From Panicum virgatum (taxonomy: Eukaryota > Streptophyta > Magnoliopsida > Poales > Poaceae): 64,000 nucleotides of DNA. The stretch covers positions 15,652,433 through 15,716,432 of the forward strand of contig NC_053148.1 in the NCBI RefSeq assembly GCF_016808335.1. The letters run 5' to 3'. Below are positions 21,495 through 32,101 of the stretch, one piece after another (positions within the stretch are counted from its first letter, which is position 1; each line of letters begins with the position of its first letter). Both the position numbers and the translations under genes were made by a program. The notes under the pieces are model-generated. The model searched no databases, was not told where the DNA came from, and worked only from the letters and a program-made list of their open reading frames with translations.

Positions 21495-23886
21495 AACCGC
21501 ATTTAGTGGTTCATAAGCAGTCCAAAACCTGCCAGCGCAGCACCCTTTGCCAACGTGGACTGCCACGCGTGTCGTGGATTTGCAAAAAACCTCCCTGTGC
21601 TTTAGTTTTTGTCAAACCCTAGTTCTGGACGTCTCCTCGACTTCCCCGGCTGAAAGGGGAGGGAGTCGACTGGCGGTGGCGGGCTTCCACAGCAAGGGGG
21701 AGCTAGTTTGGCGGCGAGGGCGACGGGGTTCGATGGTGACGAGGTCGTAAGGAGACTGGAACTCCGCGAAGCATCCGGCATTAGAGGCGGCAAGGAGCTC
21801 GATGGCTCCGATTTGCCGCACGGATGGGGATCCAGCGCTTGACTATGGTGAGTTCCTTTGCCCTGGTCGCTAGGGTTTGGTAGGAGTAGCTCACGGTGTG
21901 CGCGCTAGGATTTTTTATTACAGTCCCGATTTCGATTTGATTTCTTTAGTGGCTTGAGTTATTGTGCTTTTATTGAGGTGTGCAATGGTTGTTTTAGGCC
22001 CTAAGTCGACAGAGTTCTCAGTAGAGGTACATCACGGTGGTTTTTTTGTGGAATTGGGGTTAATCAGACGTATATGGATGGAAAAATAGAATAGTTTGAT
22101 CACTGTGATAGGGAAAATTGGTCCTTTTTCTGGATAGAAGAGTTTATTGGAATGCTAGGATATGCTAGGCTTAGGATCTATTGGTTGCTGCCTGGGAAGT
22201 GTCTGGCTGATGGCTTAAGGATTGTGAGCTCAGATGAAGAAACAATAGTGATGAAGCAGATAACTCATAAGGTTAAGAACTTTGTATTATACTTAGATCA
22301 CCAAGATCAAGTTGCAAAAACCTATGATGATATTGTGTTGGACCCAATTGCTGTACTGCCAAAGGTGCTCAGTCCCAAAAAGGTGACTTATGTAGAGAAG
22401 GAGGAAAAGTTGCCATCATTTTACAGCAACCTTAAGAGCAGTGAGGCTGACCAAGTTTCAGAAGGTGAGCCTGATAGTGAGGATGAAGGAGATTCTGACT
22501 TTGTGGATAGTGACTCTGAGCTTGAAAGTGATGATGATGACCTTTTTGTTGACAATGTGGTGGAGGAGTACATTGATGAGGGTAAAGGAAAGGATTAGAA
22601 GATAGGCACTGAAGACCAAGTGCTTGTGTATGATGAAGATCATGATTATGATTCAACAAATGATGACTTGGACTTGCCAGAATCCTCTCATGGGAAAGGC
22701 TTTAAGTTCAAAACCTTTAAGGAAGAAGACATGGTCAATCCTATTTTTAAGGTGTGGATGTTGTTTCCTTCTGTTGAGATCTTGAGGAAAGCTATTACAG
22801 AATATAGTTTGAGGGAAAGGGTGGAAATAAAGATGCCAAGGAATGATAGGATGAGGGTTAGAGCACACTGTGCAGATGGTTGTCCATGATACATGTATGC
22901 ATCCTTTGACAGCAGGGCTAAAGCTTTCATGGTGAAGACCTATTGTGGAGCTCATAACTGTCAGAGAGAGTGGGTTCTCAAGAGATGCACTGCTAGGTGG
23001 CTTTCAGAGAAGTATTTGGAGCTTTTAGAGCTAATGAGAAGATGAACTTGAGTAATTTTGCCAAAACTGTCCAGAAAGACTGGAATTTGACTCCCTCAAG
23101 GACCAAACTTTGGAGAGCAAGGAGGATGGCAATGAACAAAATTTATGGTGATGAGGTAGAACAGTACAATAAACTCTGGGATTATGGTTGTGAATTGAGG
23201 AGGAGTAATCCTGGAACTACCTTTAATCTAAACCTTAGTGAAGGCCATTTCAGCACATGTTACATGTCCTTGGATGCTTGCAAGAGGGGGTTTCTCAGTG
23301 CTTGTAGGCCTATCATTTGCTTGGATGGATGCCACATAAAGACCAAGTTTGGTGGGCAGCTCCTTACTGCTGTTGGCATGGACCCAAATGATTGCATATA
23401 CCTAATAGCAATTGCTATTGGTGAGGTGGAGTCCCTGGCAACCTGGAAATGATTCTTGCAGACACTCAAGGTAGATATGGGAATAGATAACACTTACCCC
23501 TGGACAATAATGACAGACAAACAAAAGGGACTAATTCATGCTGTCAAGCAAGTATTTCTAGAGGCTAAGCATAGATTCTGTGTGAGGCACCTTTACCAAA
23601 ACAATCTGGCCACAACATTGCTGGCTGCACACCCTTTGCACCTTTTAGCTGGGGAAGTCGAAGAGACGTCCAGGACTAGGGTTTGACAAAAGCTAAAACG
23701 CAGGGGTTTTTTTCAAATCCACGACACGTGTGGTAGTCCACATCAGCAAAGGGTGCTGCGCTGGCGGGTTTTGGACTGCTTATGAACCACTAAACATGGT
23801 TAAGGGACTCAGATGCACGATTTGAGAGTTCAGAGACCCAAGCGAAACTGAGGGACAAGTTTGGGGACTTGGGATGCAATTTACTC
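21495..23886 (+). mobile_element. decayed Mutator-like element (MULE)
   Basis: Long inverted repeats face each other: about 21495-21655 on the left and about 23635-23770 on the right, sharing ggttcataagcagtccaaaa. The right end continues outward for roughly 115 bases to ...gcaatttactc at 23886. The corresponding outer part of the left repeat is missing, replaced by CACTA interior. The outer right sequence matches the arms of the MITE at 3062-3307. The coding region inside is a truncated MuDR-type transposase. Confidence 0.8.
22152..23640 (+). pseudogene. MuDR-type transposase remnant
   Basis: Domain order is that of plant MULE transposases. First comes an acidic N-terminal region (22440-22590, rich in D and E). 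Then comes the DNA-binding domain (near 22735, NPIFKVWMLFPSVEILRKAI), and then the DDE catalytic region. The first catalytic Asp sits in [14 protein letters not shown] (near 23320) and the second in TIMTDKQKG (near 23505), followed by the conserved CVRHLYQN. Sequence then runs directly into the right terminal repeat, so the last catalytic acid and the SWIM zinc finger are missing. At least three stops interrupt it (near 22597, 22887 and 23450); the last two look like TGG-to-TGA changes. A frameshift lies near 23030. Not functional. Confidence 0.85.
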
Positions 23887-24187
23887 TAATTTTTATTTTG
23901 CTGTTTCTAAATTTTTATTATCTAGAAATCAATTTGTAGGGGTGTCGGCGCTACAAGCACCCCTACAAATCGATTTTCTAGGAGTGGGTGATAGCGTGAC
24001 ACACCTCTGGAAATGAATTTATAGGGGCAGACACCTATTCGTAGCTGTTGAAAGTAGGAGCGGATACCGCTCCTGCCTTTACAAATGATATTTTATCCAT
24101 CCCTAAGAATCATTTTTGTAGTAGTGACCCTTTCCAAGTTACAAAACTATTTTCCCCATGCTGGCACACTACAGGGATCCCACGAAT

Positions 24188-24251
24188 GGTCTATTGTTTT
24201 CTAACTGTCGAGCATTAACGGTCTATTGTTTTCTAACTGTCGAGCATTAAC
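24188..24251. repeat. perfect 32-bp tandem duplication
   Basis: The 32-bp unit starting ggtctattgttttc occurs twice back to back (24188-24219 and 24220-24251) without mismatch. It lies just beyond the zinc-finger pseudogene. The neighbouring cactacaggg at 24166 might be the end of another element, but no partner end was found. Confidence 0.85.
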
Positions 24252-24906
24252 TTGTACCATCAGTAAAGGAAATAGTCGAGCGTATACTGCCAGCAATCTA
24301 CCATTGGCCACTCTTGATCAAGCATTGCCCCTTTCACCAATGGGCGGTTCGTAAACCAATAGCCAAGAGTAAATTACAATGGGCAACTAAATGGTCCACC
24401 CTCCATTTCCATACTGGGCCCAACAAGGTTTGCGAATGGTAGTCTGTTCCACGATGGTTTTTTAATTTCACCATCGAAAAATGTATTTATAGATGATATT
24501 TTCTTAGCAGTCACAGATTTCACAGTATTAGCCATGCATATATATGACGGTTTTATCTACCCCTTGGCTATGACAAAATTGAATAATTCATCGAACCGTC
24601 AGGTTTGAAGTATCTATATAACATATAATTAGAGCATCAGCCATAAAAATATCCAACCATTTTGTGATGTCCATCCTGCTTGCAATCATTTTCATAAATA
24701 CATGGAACTAATATGTGATCAGGAGGATCAATTACAATTGCTCAACAGTAAAAATTTGTAGCATTTCAGAAATTGCACGTTAATATTGCATAGTTCATCA
24801 AAGCTTAACAAGTACATAAGAAAGGTACAAACATTTTGAAAGTGGCGGAGGATATAATTCAACACAATACTAATATTCAAATAATGGAAATAATTTACTA
24901 AGATAC
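24252..24906. other. unassigned AT-rich sequence
   Basis: Palindromic words such as cgatggttttttaatttcaccatcg (24453-24477 region) suggest a further DNA-element remnant. No gene seen. Confidence 0.3.
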
Positions 24907-24908
24907 TA

Positions 24909-25102
24909 CTCCCTCCGTCCAGAAATGATCTACACATGAGTGTTTTAGAGTCGTCCTAAATTGCTCTTCACATGAGTAGTAGTCATCCATGTATTGGGTG
25001 TCTTCAAATTCCATAGCATCCATTGGCCTATTCAGGTAATAACTACTCCTCCTTGGTATTTGTGAAGACCTTCATGTGTAGATCATTTTTGGACGGAGGG
25101 AG
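24909..25102. mobile_element. Stowaway MITE, 194 bp
   Basis: The inverted termini are the classic Stowaway pair ctccctccgtcc and ggacggagggag, flanked by the dinucleotide target duplication TA (24907-24908 and 25103-25104). The arms continue the inverted repeat (gatctacacatgag / catgtgtagatc). Non-autonomous Tc1/mariner-type element. Confidence 0.95.
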
Positions 25103-25104
25103 TA

Positions 25105-25355
25105 TTGTTCGTATAGCTTAAGTCCCACAACATCATCCAACGCCAAAGTGCAGAACCAGTTTACATTTCTAGCATATGATCTCCAGTTAGCAAAAGAAAA
25201 GTATATCTTCATCACCAAATAAAGGTCATCATCAAAGTCCTGACGATAGTTGTCATCAAATTCCCAAGGATAGTTGTCAACGAAGTCCCAATAATAGTTG
25301 TCATAATTTTCCTCATCTTCATTGTCATTGTATACTTCGTCATCATATTTGTATC
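25105..25355. other. trinucleotide-like 'cat/gtc' rich sequence
   Basis: Repeated 'gtcatcaa' and 'atagttgtca' words (25215-25345) give a low-complexity tract interrupted by the CACTA element at 25356. 'cattttccttgtcattgtagtct' type sequence resumes after 26168. No gene is supported. Confidence 0.45.
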
Positions 25356-26168
25356 CACTACTGCAGAAATGGTTTGTAAGGGCGGGCGAAACGTCATTTC
25401 TAGGGGCGGACTCCCCAACCGCCCCTGCTTTTTGCTTCTAAAAATGGCAGTTTGCAGGGACGGGTGGGGGGTCACCCGCTACCTGCCCCTACCTGCCCCT
25501 ACAAATGCATTTCCAGGGGTGGGTAGGGGGGTCACCCGCCCTACTAAAATAGCACAACTTCATTCAAAAGTTTGAGGTAAATAGTGTCTCAAATGACTAA
25601 TCCACACCATGGACATCTAGATCTAGTTAGAGGCAAAGAGAGCTCCATTTGAGCCATCAATCTAACAAAAAACCTTAAAAATAATAACGATTAAGCATTA
25701 ACTTACCTCCTAGAGACCCAAACTCGATGGGAGTCAAGTTGAAAACCTCCCCCCCCACCTTTGTCTAGGTCGGGAGGAAGAAGAAGGTGTCCAGAATTTA
25801 TACATATATTTGTAGGAATGGGTCTGGGGGGTGAACCGCCCCTAAAAGTCCATTTATAGGGGAGGCTCACCCCCCGCCGCCCCTACAAATGGAGCCATTT
25901 GTAGGGGTACATTTTTAGGGGCGGGTCACCCCTAGCCGCCCCTACAAATGGAGCCATTTGTAGGGGTGGCTCACCCCCTCGACCACCCCTAAAAATGGAT
26001 GTCATTTTTAGGAGCGGCCGGGGGGGTTAGCCACCCCTACAAATGGTGTTTCTAGGGATGGCTCAATTGCTACAGTAACGAGGACCATTTGTAGCAACAG
26101 GCCGGGTTAAATTTAGGTCCGCCCCTAAAAGAATTGAACTGTTGCTACAAATCGTTTTTGTAGTAGGG
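25356..26168. mobile_element. non-autonomous CACTA element, 813 bp
   Basis: Left end cactactgcagaaatgg; right end reverse-complemented ccctactacaaaaacg, one change from the CACTA terminus. Between them are dense inverted copies of taggggcggg / cccgcccctacaaat, the same subterminal family as the elements at 20804 and 32102. Flanking triplets atc and att agree at two of three bases. Confidence 0.75.
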
Positions 26169-26764
26169 ATTCTTCATTTTCCTTGTCATTGTAGTCTATT
26201 CCTTCAATGTTTTCCTATATAAAATATAAATATTAGGTGTGAGGCACAGTTTGCTTGTATTCAAAATTTTACAAAAATCTTGGTTATTACATGAATATTG
26301 CACTGTTAATATGAACCTATTCAGATACATCCTGACACTCCATCATACTAATTTGTGACTTCATCATCAGATTCAGCAGCCTACACATCAGCTTATTAGT
26401 CTGTACCTTTATTTTTTTGCAATAGATTGAGACTGAAATAATTAAATACAAAGTTAAACCAACTAGGATGATGTTTTCGTTCAGCTTAACCATATGTGTG
26501 CTATGAGATATCAAACTGCTAGAGATTAAATTTATAGCCACCTTAGTTTCCAAGAAAAAAGAGTAAGGTATATCCCGTGTTCATCTTGGGATTTCTCTGT
26601 TTGATTAAAAACTTCATTCTTGCAAGTATACAATTGGCGGTATGCTAGTAGTTCAATAGAAAATAATCTTTATTGTTGCAACTATACAATTGGTAGCATG
26701 GTAATATTGTGTTGTTTTCTGCATTAACTGGCCTACCAGTATGCTATGAAATAGACCTAGTCTA

Positions 26765-27010
26765 CACTACTAAAAAAATGATTTATTGCGACCTTTTTTT
26801 AGCACCTCTGAGGCATAAAAAAGTACCGCGTCGGTTAATGACTAGCATTAACTGAGGCGGGCATTTCTTATTGACCGAGGCGGTTAAAGAAACCGCCTTG
26901 CAAAATCGATTAATAGAGGTGACCAACATTAAAGTAAACACCTCAGTTAATACTCCTATTTTCAGAGGTGGTCTACTTATAAAACCCACCCGGTTAATAC
27001 ACTGAGCCTA
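26765..27010. mobile_element. left end of another CACTA family
   Basis: It starts cactactaaaaaaatg and carries subterminal copies of accgcctcggttaat-type sequence in both orientations to about 27000. No right end is recognised, so it is probably truncated. Confidence 0.55.
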
Positions 27011-27068
27011 ATAAAAACCATATGAGCCCGGCCTATACTATTATATAAATGAAATCATAAGCTACTCA

Positions 27069-27136
27069 ACTCTCTCTCTCTCTCTCTCTCTCCCTCTCCC
27101 TCTCTCTCTTTCTCTCCCTCCCTCCCTCTCCTCTCT
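27069..27136. repeat. CT microsatellite
   Basis: A (CT)n run followed by ccctccct-type pyrimidine repeats. Confidence 0.95.
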
Positions 27137-27192
27137 GCTCACACGCGGTGTCCAACTCCTTCCCCGCGGCGGGCGGCGGCCAACTCCTTCCC

Positions 27193-27998
27193 CACATCAG
27201 TGGCTTGATTACAGGACCCAGAGTCTCTTGGTCATATTGGTCAACAAAAATATGTTGAGACGAGGGGTCTAGGGAACAAGGTCCCACCTTAGATGACATG
27301 GTATGTGTCAAAGTTGTTTGAAGAAACAAAAAGAACTGTTGGAGGAGATAGGTTTTTGGGACTAAATTTTTTTTGGAAAGGTCCCAGCTCAGGTAGTGAA
27401 ATTATTCGGCAAAGTAGTGGATTCTTCCTTTTTTTCCCTTTTTCTCTTGTTTGTTTCCTTTTGAAACGATAGTGCTACCTTTTTAGCTACCAATTAAAAA
27501 TCCTTCCCAGAACACCCTCGTCCCTGGGATCTATAACTTTCTGCAATGCCTCTAACTTTCACGGAAAAATGTACATGAACACGCAACCACAGCCTCCAGC
27601 ACATGATTCTATATTACATATTACCTATGGTAATCAACTGTTTGCTAGCATGTAGGTATATTCCTATTTCTATTGAGAGAGCAAAGCAAAGTAAATACTG
27701 CCAAGAACATGCGTCGATGAATCCATTGATCAACCGCGGCATATGCTGGGTACGCACGAGCAAGTCATGGCATCAATCACCTAGACGTGAGCATGGTGGG
27801 GGTGCAGGAGCCCGAGCCACCCAGCGCCGGGCGGCGGCGGTAGTGGCAGCCGACCAGGTAGAGCGCCAGGCGCTTCTTGGCCCTGAGGAGCAGCAGGAGC
27901 TTGTCCTTGCCCCACTCCACCATGAGCTCCACCATCAGCTGCAGCCTCTTGCACCCACTGGCGCCGTCGCGCTCGTCGCTGCCGCTCCCCACCGTGGC
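27193..27998. repeat. duplicated segment, copy A (partner 29867-30683)
   Basis: From cacatcagtggcttgatt at 27193 to accgtggc at 27998 this segment repeats the block at 29867-30683 in the same orientation with modest divergence and a few indels. It includes the 3' half of the minus-strand gene at 30450 and its downstream flank. Copy A ends abruptly where the copia gag sequence begins. Confidence 0.85.
27777..27998 (-). pseudogene. truncated duplicate of the 143-aa gene
   Basis: The minus-strand reading frame ends ...CTPTMLTSR with the stop at 27777-27779. It contains KKRLALYLVGCHYRRRPAL exactly as in the intact gene at 30450-30881, but the N-terminal half (including the RRVFLRSYPLQ block) is missing. 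The frame runs into the antisense of copia gag sequence at 27999. It has no promoter of its own and is presumed dead. Confidence 0.75.
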
Positions 27999-27999
27999 T

Positions 28000-29866
28000 T
28001 GAGATGGAAGAATATCAATGAGAACCGTGAGGGCACAAAGGATGTTGCCAATGAAAAATATCATGTTCTCATTGAAAAACTTAATAGCTTCAAGCAACTT
28101 GATGATGAGAATGTTGAATCTATATACTTACGATTGAATGTTCTTGTGAATGAGATTAATTCCTTAGGTGTGAAGCAAATTGGAGAATACTCACGATTGA
28201 ATGTTCTTATGAATGAGATTGATTCCTTAGGTCTGAAGCAAATTGGACAAATGAAACTCATTCGCAAGATCCTTCACTCTCTACGAAGGCCGGCTATGAT
28301 TTGGTGACAACAATTCTGTATGAGAAAGAGATCAGCACTATGAAACCAAATCAAGTCCTCAACAAGGTGACCGCCCATGAGCTTCTCAATGACATCAAGC
28401 CAAGAGTGTCGCCTTCTTTACCAACACATAGCTTACAAAGCAAGCAAGCAAAGATGTTGAAGAAGATGACAATCAAAAGAAGCTCAAGTGAATAGGAAGA
28501 AGAGGATGCAAGCAAATACTCCTCAAGTGGTAAAAAGAAGTAATGCACCCCAAGTTTCTCAAGCAAGCCAAGATCATGAACAAAAGCTTGAATAAAATCA
28601 ACATGATGGGGTACATGGTCTTCCTCAAAGATGGACATCACTATCAACTCATGAAGGCTGAGAAGATCAAGTACAAGAAGAAGAAGGCCAAGCATGAAGT
28701 TCTTACTACATTTGGTGAATGGGTTAGTGGTGGTGATGAACCAAGCACAAACTCAAGTGATGGGTCATTCAAGAGATTCACCACCCACACTAACATGGGG
28801 CTTTCATCATCCAACATATGACTTATGGCTAAAGGTATGGAAAGCGATGTAAGTGATGATGACTCTAATTCTCCTTCAATTGATGAACTTCTTGACTTGG
28901 TTCATGAGCACCAAAAAGTCACAAAGAAACAATCTAAAGAAATTGAACAACTTAATGCTCCTAATGATCTTAATGCTTCCCTTGCTACAAATTATGATGA
29001 TTTGTTATGCAAATTCAAATTGCTTATCATGGAGTATCAAGAGCTCAAATTAAAAATTGAGAGAATTAAGAATGAAACTAATAACTTTTTGGAAATAGAG
29101 CAATCTATCCCATGTGCAATCCCTATCTTCAAGGTAGATGCTTCAACTTCTTACATTGATTTAATTGATGAATCTTGCTCTAACCTTTGCAATAGGACAT
29201 GCTTTAATAATGTGGTTGTAGAATCATATGATGATCTCGTTGCTAAGGAGAATGATGAGCTCAAACAAGAAATCAAAAGGCTCATGAAGGACTTCGCAAG
29301 ATTGAAGGGCAAGAGCATTGTCCAACCTTCATAAAATAACCGTGAAGACATGGTGAAGAAACTTGAGAAAGGTATAACCATGACTTGCTTCAAGTTCCAT
29401 CAAGAAGGCCACAAGTCCAACTAGTGCCCTCAACCAAAGAAGAAGATTCCGGATGAGAAGAGCAAAAAGAATCTCTCCATCATGAGTTCTCTTATCTACA
29501 CCAAGTCCAACCGGAGGAACAAAAGCAAAAGAACCTCCTATATCATCAAGAAGATGAACAATGGTAGGATGGTTGCTCACAAGGTTGGGAAGAAGGATTG
29601 GAGTTGAAACCGCTCTATTTTGGTGTCCAGAAAGTCATCACCAATATGAATAGGGCTCAAATGGTGTGGGTTTCAAAGGAGACTTGAAGTCCAAGAATGG
29701 CTTCAAAGGATTTGGAGACTTGACTCACAAGATGATAAGAGGAATCAAGCAAAGAAGCCAAGTTCACAAGATTGGAATTATGTTGCCCAAGGTAAATAAG
29801 GTAATGGTAGCTAGATTTCAATTCAAGCATCTGCAGTTGAGTCACTAGTGTTTCGTACTAGATCCA
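28000..29866 (+). pseudogene. copia-like retrotransposon gag remnant
   Basis: The plus strand encodes a broken copia-type Gag. A capsid-like segment (FKQLDDENVESIYLRLNVLV, then LIRKILHSLRRP) is followed by a coiled region (EIEQLNAPNDL through KIERIKNE). A zinc-knuckle remnant, CFKFHQEGHKSN then C, has the second Cys replaced by Phe. At least six stops or frameshifts break it (for example 28304, 28492, 28819, 29332). Near 28130-28255 a 63-bp in-frame duplication repeats RLNVLVNEINSLGVKQIGE. No LTR, protease, integrase or RT is attached. It lies exactly between the two copies of the duplicated segment. Confidence 0.75.
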
Positions 29867-30683
29867 CACATCAGTGGCTTGATTGTAGGACCCAGAGTCT
29901 CTCAGTCGTATTGGTCAACAAAAAATATATTGAGACTGAGAGTCTAGGGAACAAGATCCCACCTTAGATGACATGGCATGTGTCAAAGTTTTTTGAAGAA
30001 TAAAAAAGAACTGTTGGAGGAGGGATGGTTTTGGGACTAAATTTTTTTCAAAAGGTCCCAATTCATAATAGGATTATTGGTAGTGAAATTATTCGGCAAA
30101 GTAGTGCATTCTTCCGTTTTTCCTTTTCCTCTTGTCTGTTTCCTTTTGAAACGATAGTGCTACCTTTTTAGCTACCAATTAAAAATCCTTCCCAGAATAC
30201 CCTGGTCCCTGGGATCTATAACTTTCTGCAATGCCTCTAACTTTCACGGAAAAATGTACATGAACACGCGGCCACAGCCTCCAGCACATGATTCTATATT
30301 ACATATTACCTATGGTAATCAACTGTTTGCTAGCATGTAGGTATATTCCTATTTCTATTGAGAGAGCAAAGCAAAGCAAATACTGCCAAGAACATACGTC
30401 GATGAATCCATTGATCGACCGCGGCATGCTGAGCAAGTCATGGCATCGATCACCTAGACGTGAGCATGGCGGGGGTGCAGGAGCCCGAGCCACCGCCGGA
30501 CCTGAACGGCAGCGCCGGGCGGCGGCGGTAGTGGCAGCCGACCAGGTAGAGCGCCAGGCGCTTCTTGGCTCTGCGGAGCAGCAGGAGCTTGTCCTCGCCC
30601 CACTCCACCACGAGCTCCACCAGCTGCATCCTCTTGCACCCCCTGGCGCCGCCGCACTTGTCATCGCCGCTCCCCACCGTGGC
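29867..30683. repeat. duplicated segment, copy B
   Basis: Same-orientation partner of 27193-27998. Here the homologous block continues into the complete 143-aa gene, so copy B is the likely parent and copy A the derivative. Confidence 0.8.
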
Positions 30684-30881
30684 GTCGGTGGCGCCGCCGA
30701 GACCGTGCTTCTCGTCGTCGTCCGGCACGGGCGACCACTCCCACTGGAGCGGGTAGCTCCGCAGGAAGACCCGCCTGGTGCTGTAGTCCTCGTAGCGGAA
30801 GCTCCTCGTCGGCTTCACCGCCGCCGCCTCGTCGTCCGCCTTGTTGGAGACCTTCTGGTCGGAGTCCAAGTGATCCTCCAT
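30450..30881 (-). CDS. uncharacterised 143-aa plant protein (RRVFLRSYPLQ family)
   Basis: An intact single-exon minus-strand gene. The N-terminal half contains FRYEDYSTRRVFLRSYPLQ (residues about 28-46) followed by an acidic linker. The C-terminal half is basic and hydrophobic (LVVEWGEDKLLLLRRAKKR, then LYLVGCHYRRR). I recall this layout in small unannotated plant proteins of 120-150 aa, but no function is known to me. No signal peptide, membrane span or catalytic motif is visible. The ATG at 30881 is the first in frame, begins MEDH, and lies about 60 bases downstream of a TATA-like element. GC-rich coding sequence is typical of grass genes. A truncated duplicate of its 3' half lies at 27777-27998. 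Confidence 0.7.
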   Translation of the reverse strand: MEDHLDSDQKVSNKADDEAAAVKPTRSFRYEDYSTRRVFLRSYPLQWEWSPVPDDDEKHGLGGATDATVGSGDDKCGGARGCKRMQLVELVVEWGEDKLLLLRRAKKRLALYLVGCHYRRRPALPFRSGGGSGSCTPAMLTSR

Positions 30882-30941
30882 CCTAGCGTGCTACTGCTAT
30901 GCCGGTGGTGTCGCCAATGCTGGCCGAATCACCAATCATGT

Positions 30942-30951
30942 GTGTATTTAT
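30942..30951 (-). promoter_or_regulatory. TATA-like element of the 143-aa gene
   Basis: On the minus strand, gcataaatacaca lies about 60 bases before the ATG at 30881, a plausible core promoter position. Confidence 0.45.
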
Positions 30952-32098
30952 GCATGGTGCTCTTGGCAACGGCAGATGGACACGTCACCTTCATCTCTTT
31001 TGATTTGTCATGCTCCAAAAAATAAAAAGATTTGTGCTTGTGTGATGGGCATGGCACGGAGATGTATGTTGTGCATTACTAGTTTATTACAAGGAAATAA
31101 AGGATTTGCTTTACCGGTAATCTAATGTGATGGCTACCTGCGGCGCATTGTTTAGTTGCCCGTGCCAAACAAAGCATTGACCGACAAGTAGACCCCAAGC
31201 ATCTGATCAACCTTTCTTCCGTGGCGAAGTAAACAAAACAAACAAAGACGTACGGGTCCAACTAGGAGATTTATCATTTCTGGCCAACGGTGTGAGTCGA
31301 CAGGTACCTCTTTCGCGAATATCTTTCTGCCAGCTTAACTGATGCTAATGCTATGTTGCAGAGAATAAAGAAGGTTAAAAAAGAAGCAAGGTAACAGTAC
31401 AGTGGATGCTGTGTCATCCATGGGGTATGCATTCTAGCTCCTCTTTTTTTCACTTTGGCAGGGCAAATAAAGCTGTGGCTCTCCAGGCCGGGCTTTTCGC
31501 CGGATAACGCACATGCCGGTCGACCGGAGGAAGCAAAGCCGCCGTCCTCATGGACGATGGGGCTTGCAGACGCCTCGCAATATGCAAAGGGATTTCCCAT
31601 CCTCATCTGCATCACCTTTTTATCGCCTCGTGACGTGTATATATCTATCCTTGTTTCAATTGTCTACATCCGTTCAATAATTGAGATTTTGTGAGGTTTT
31701 CCAATGCGATAGATGGGTTGGAATGTGATCATTAGAAAATTATAAAAACAACTTCTCAAATAATACCATGAAAAAAATAATAAGATACCATCATTAACTA
31801 AGAAAAAGATTTTATTGGGAAACCACTCGAGAGGAACGTACATCCACGGCAACGGGCTGTTCGTTTGGGTTACGGAACGCCCGAGACAGCGACGGGGGTA
31901 TCACTCTGGGATATGCGAGCAGCGTGTTCCTGTCTGATCTGTCTAGGTACCTGCTGCAGCACGGTGCATCCGCCGAGCTGATCCTATCGATCGGATCGCC
32001 ATTGCGCTCTTGTTACCTTCCATCTGGTGCGCGCGGTCACTTTTTAATAATTATAAATATATATATCCGCTGATCTTCTTTGCTAAGTAATGACATGT
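30952..32098. other. intergenic sequence upstream of the 143-aa gene
   Basis: No gene or clear transposon pair recognised. 'gggctgttcgtttggg' near 31855-31870 resembles the start of a hAT or Harbinger-type MITE, but no partner end is seen. Confidence 0.35.
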
Positions 32099-32101
32099 TT
32101 G

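Larger units (their letters stand above)
20804..24126. mobile_element. CACTA element with nested MULE
   Basis: It starts cactactaaaaaaac and ends ttttgtagtagtg, with target duplication ACC at 20801-20803 and 24127-24129. Subterminal regions carry gggcgggtgac / cccctacaaat repeats. A decayed Mutator-like element occupies about 21495-23886. Without it the CACTA element would be roughly 0.9 kb and non-coding. Insertion order is therefore zinc-finger pseudogene, then CACTA, then MULE. Confidence 0.85.
20624..24166 (+). pseudogene. third zinc-finger copy, truncated and split by a CACTA element
   Basis: Bases 20624-20803 match the zinc-finger genes from the finger helix onward. QCKRHVQAGMAKGTFQHIK corresponds to HCRKHVQAGMAKGTVKHIK in copy 1. 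The match resumes at 24127-24166 with accctttccaagttacaaaact, equivalent to 4237 onward in copy 1. Between them sits a CACTA element with target duplication ACC. The first zinc-ligand His is changed to Gln, frameshifts follow the conserved block, and the 5' part (start, both Cys ligands) and 3' part (EAR motif) are absent. It is a dead copy. Confidence 0.85.

Noticed and set aside
27193..30683. The two duplicated segments as LTRs of the copia gag element
   Set aside because: The blocks do not begin TG or end CA, no primer-binding site or polypurine tract lies inside them, and copy B continues into a host gene.
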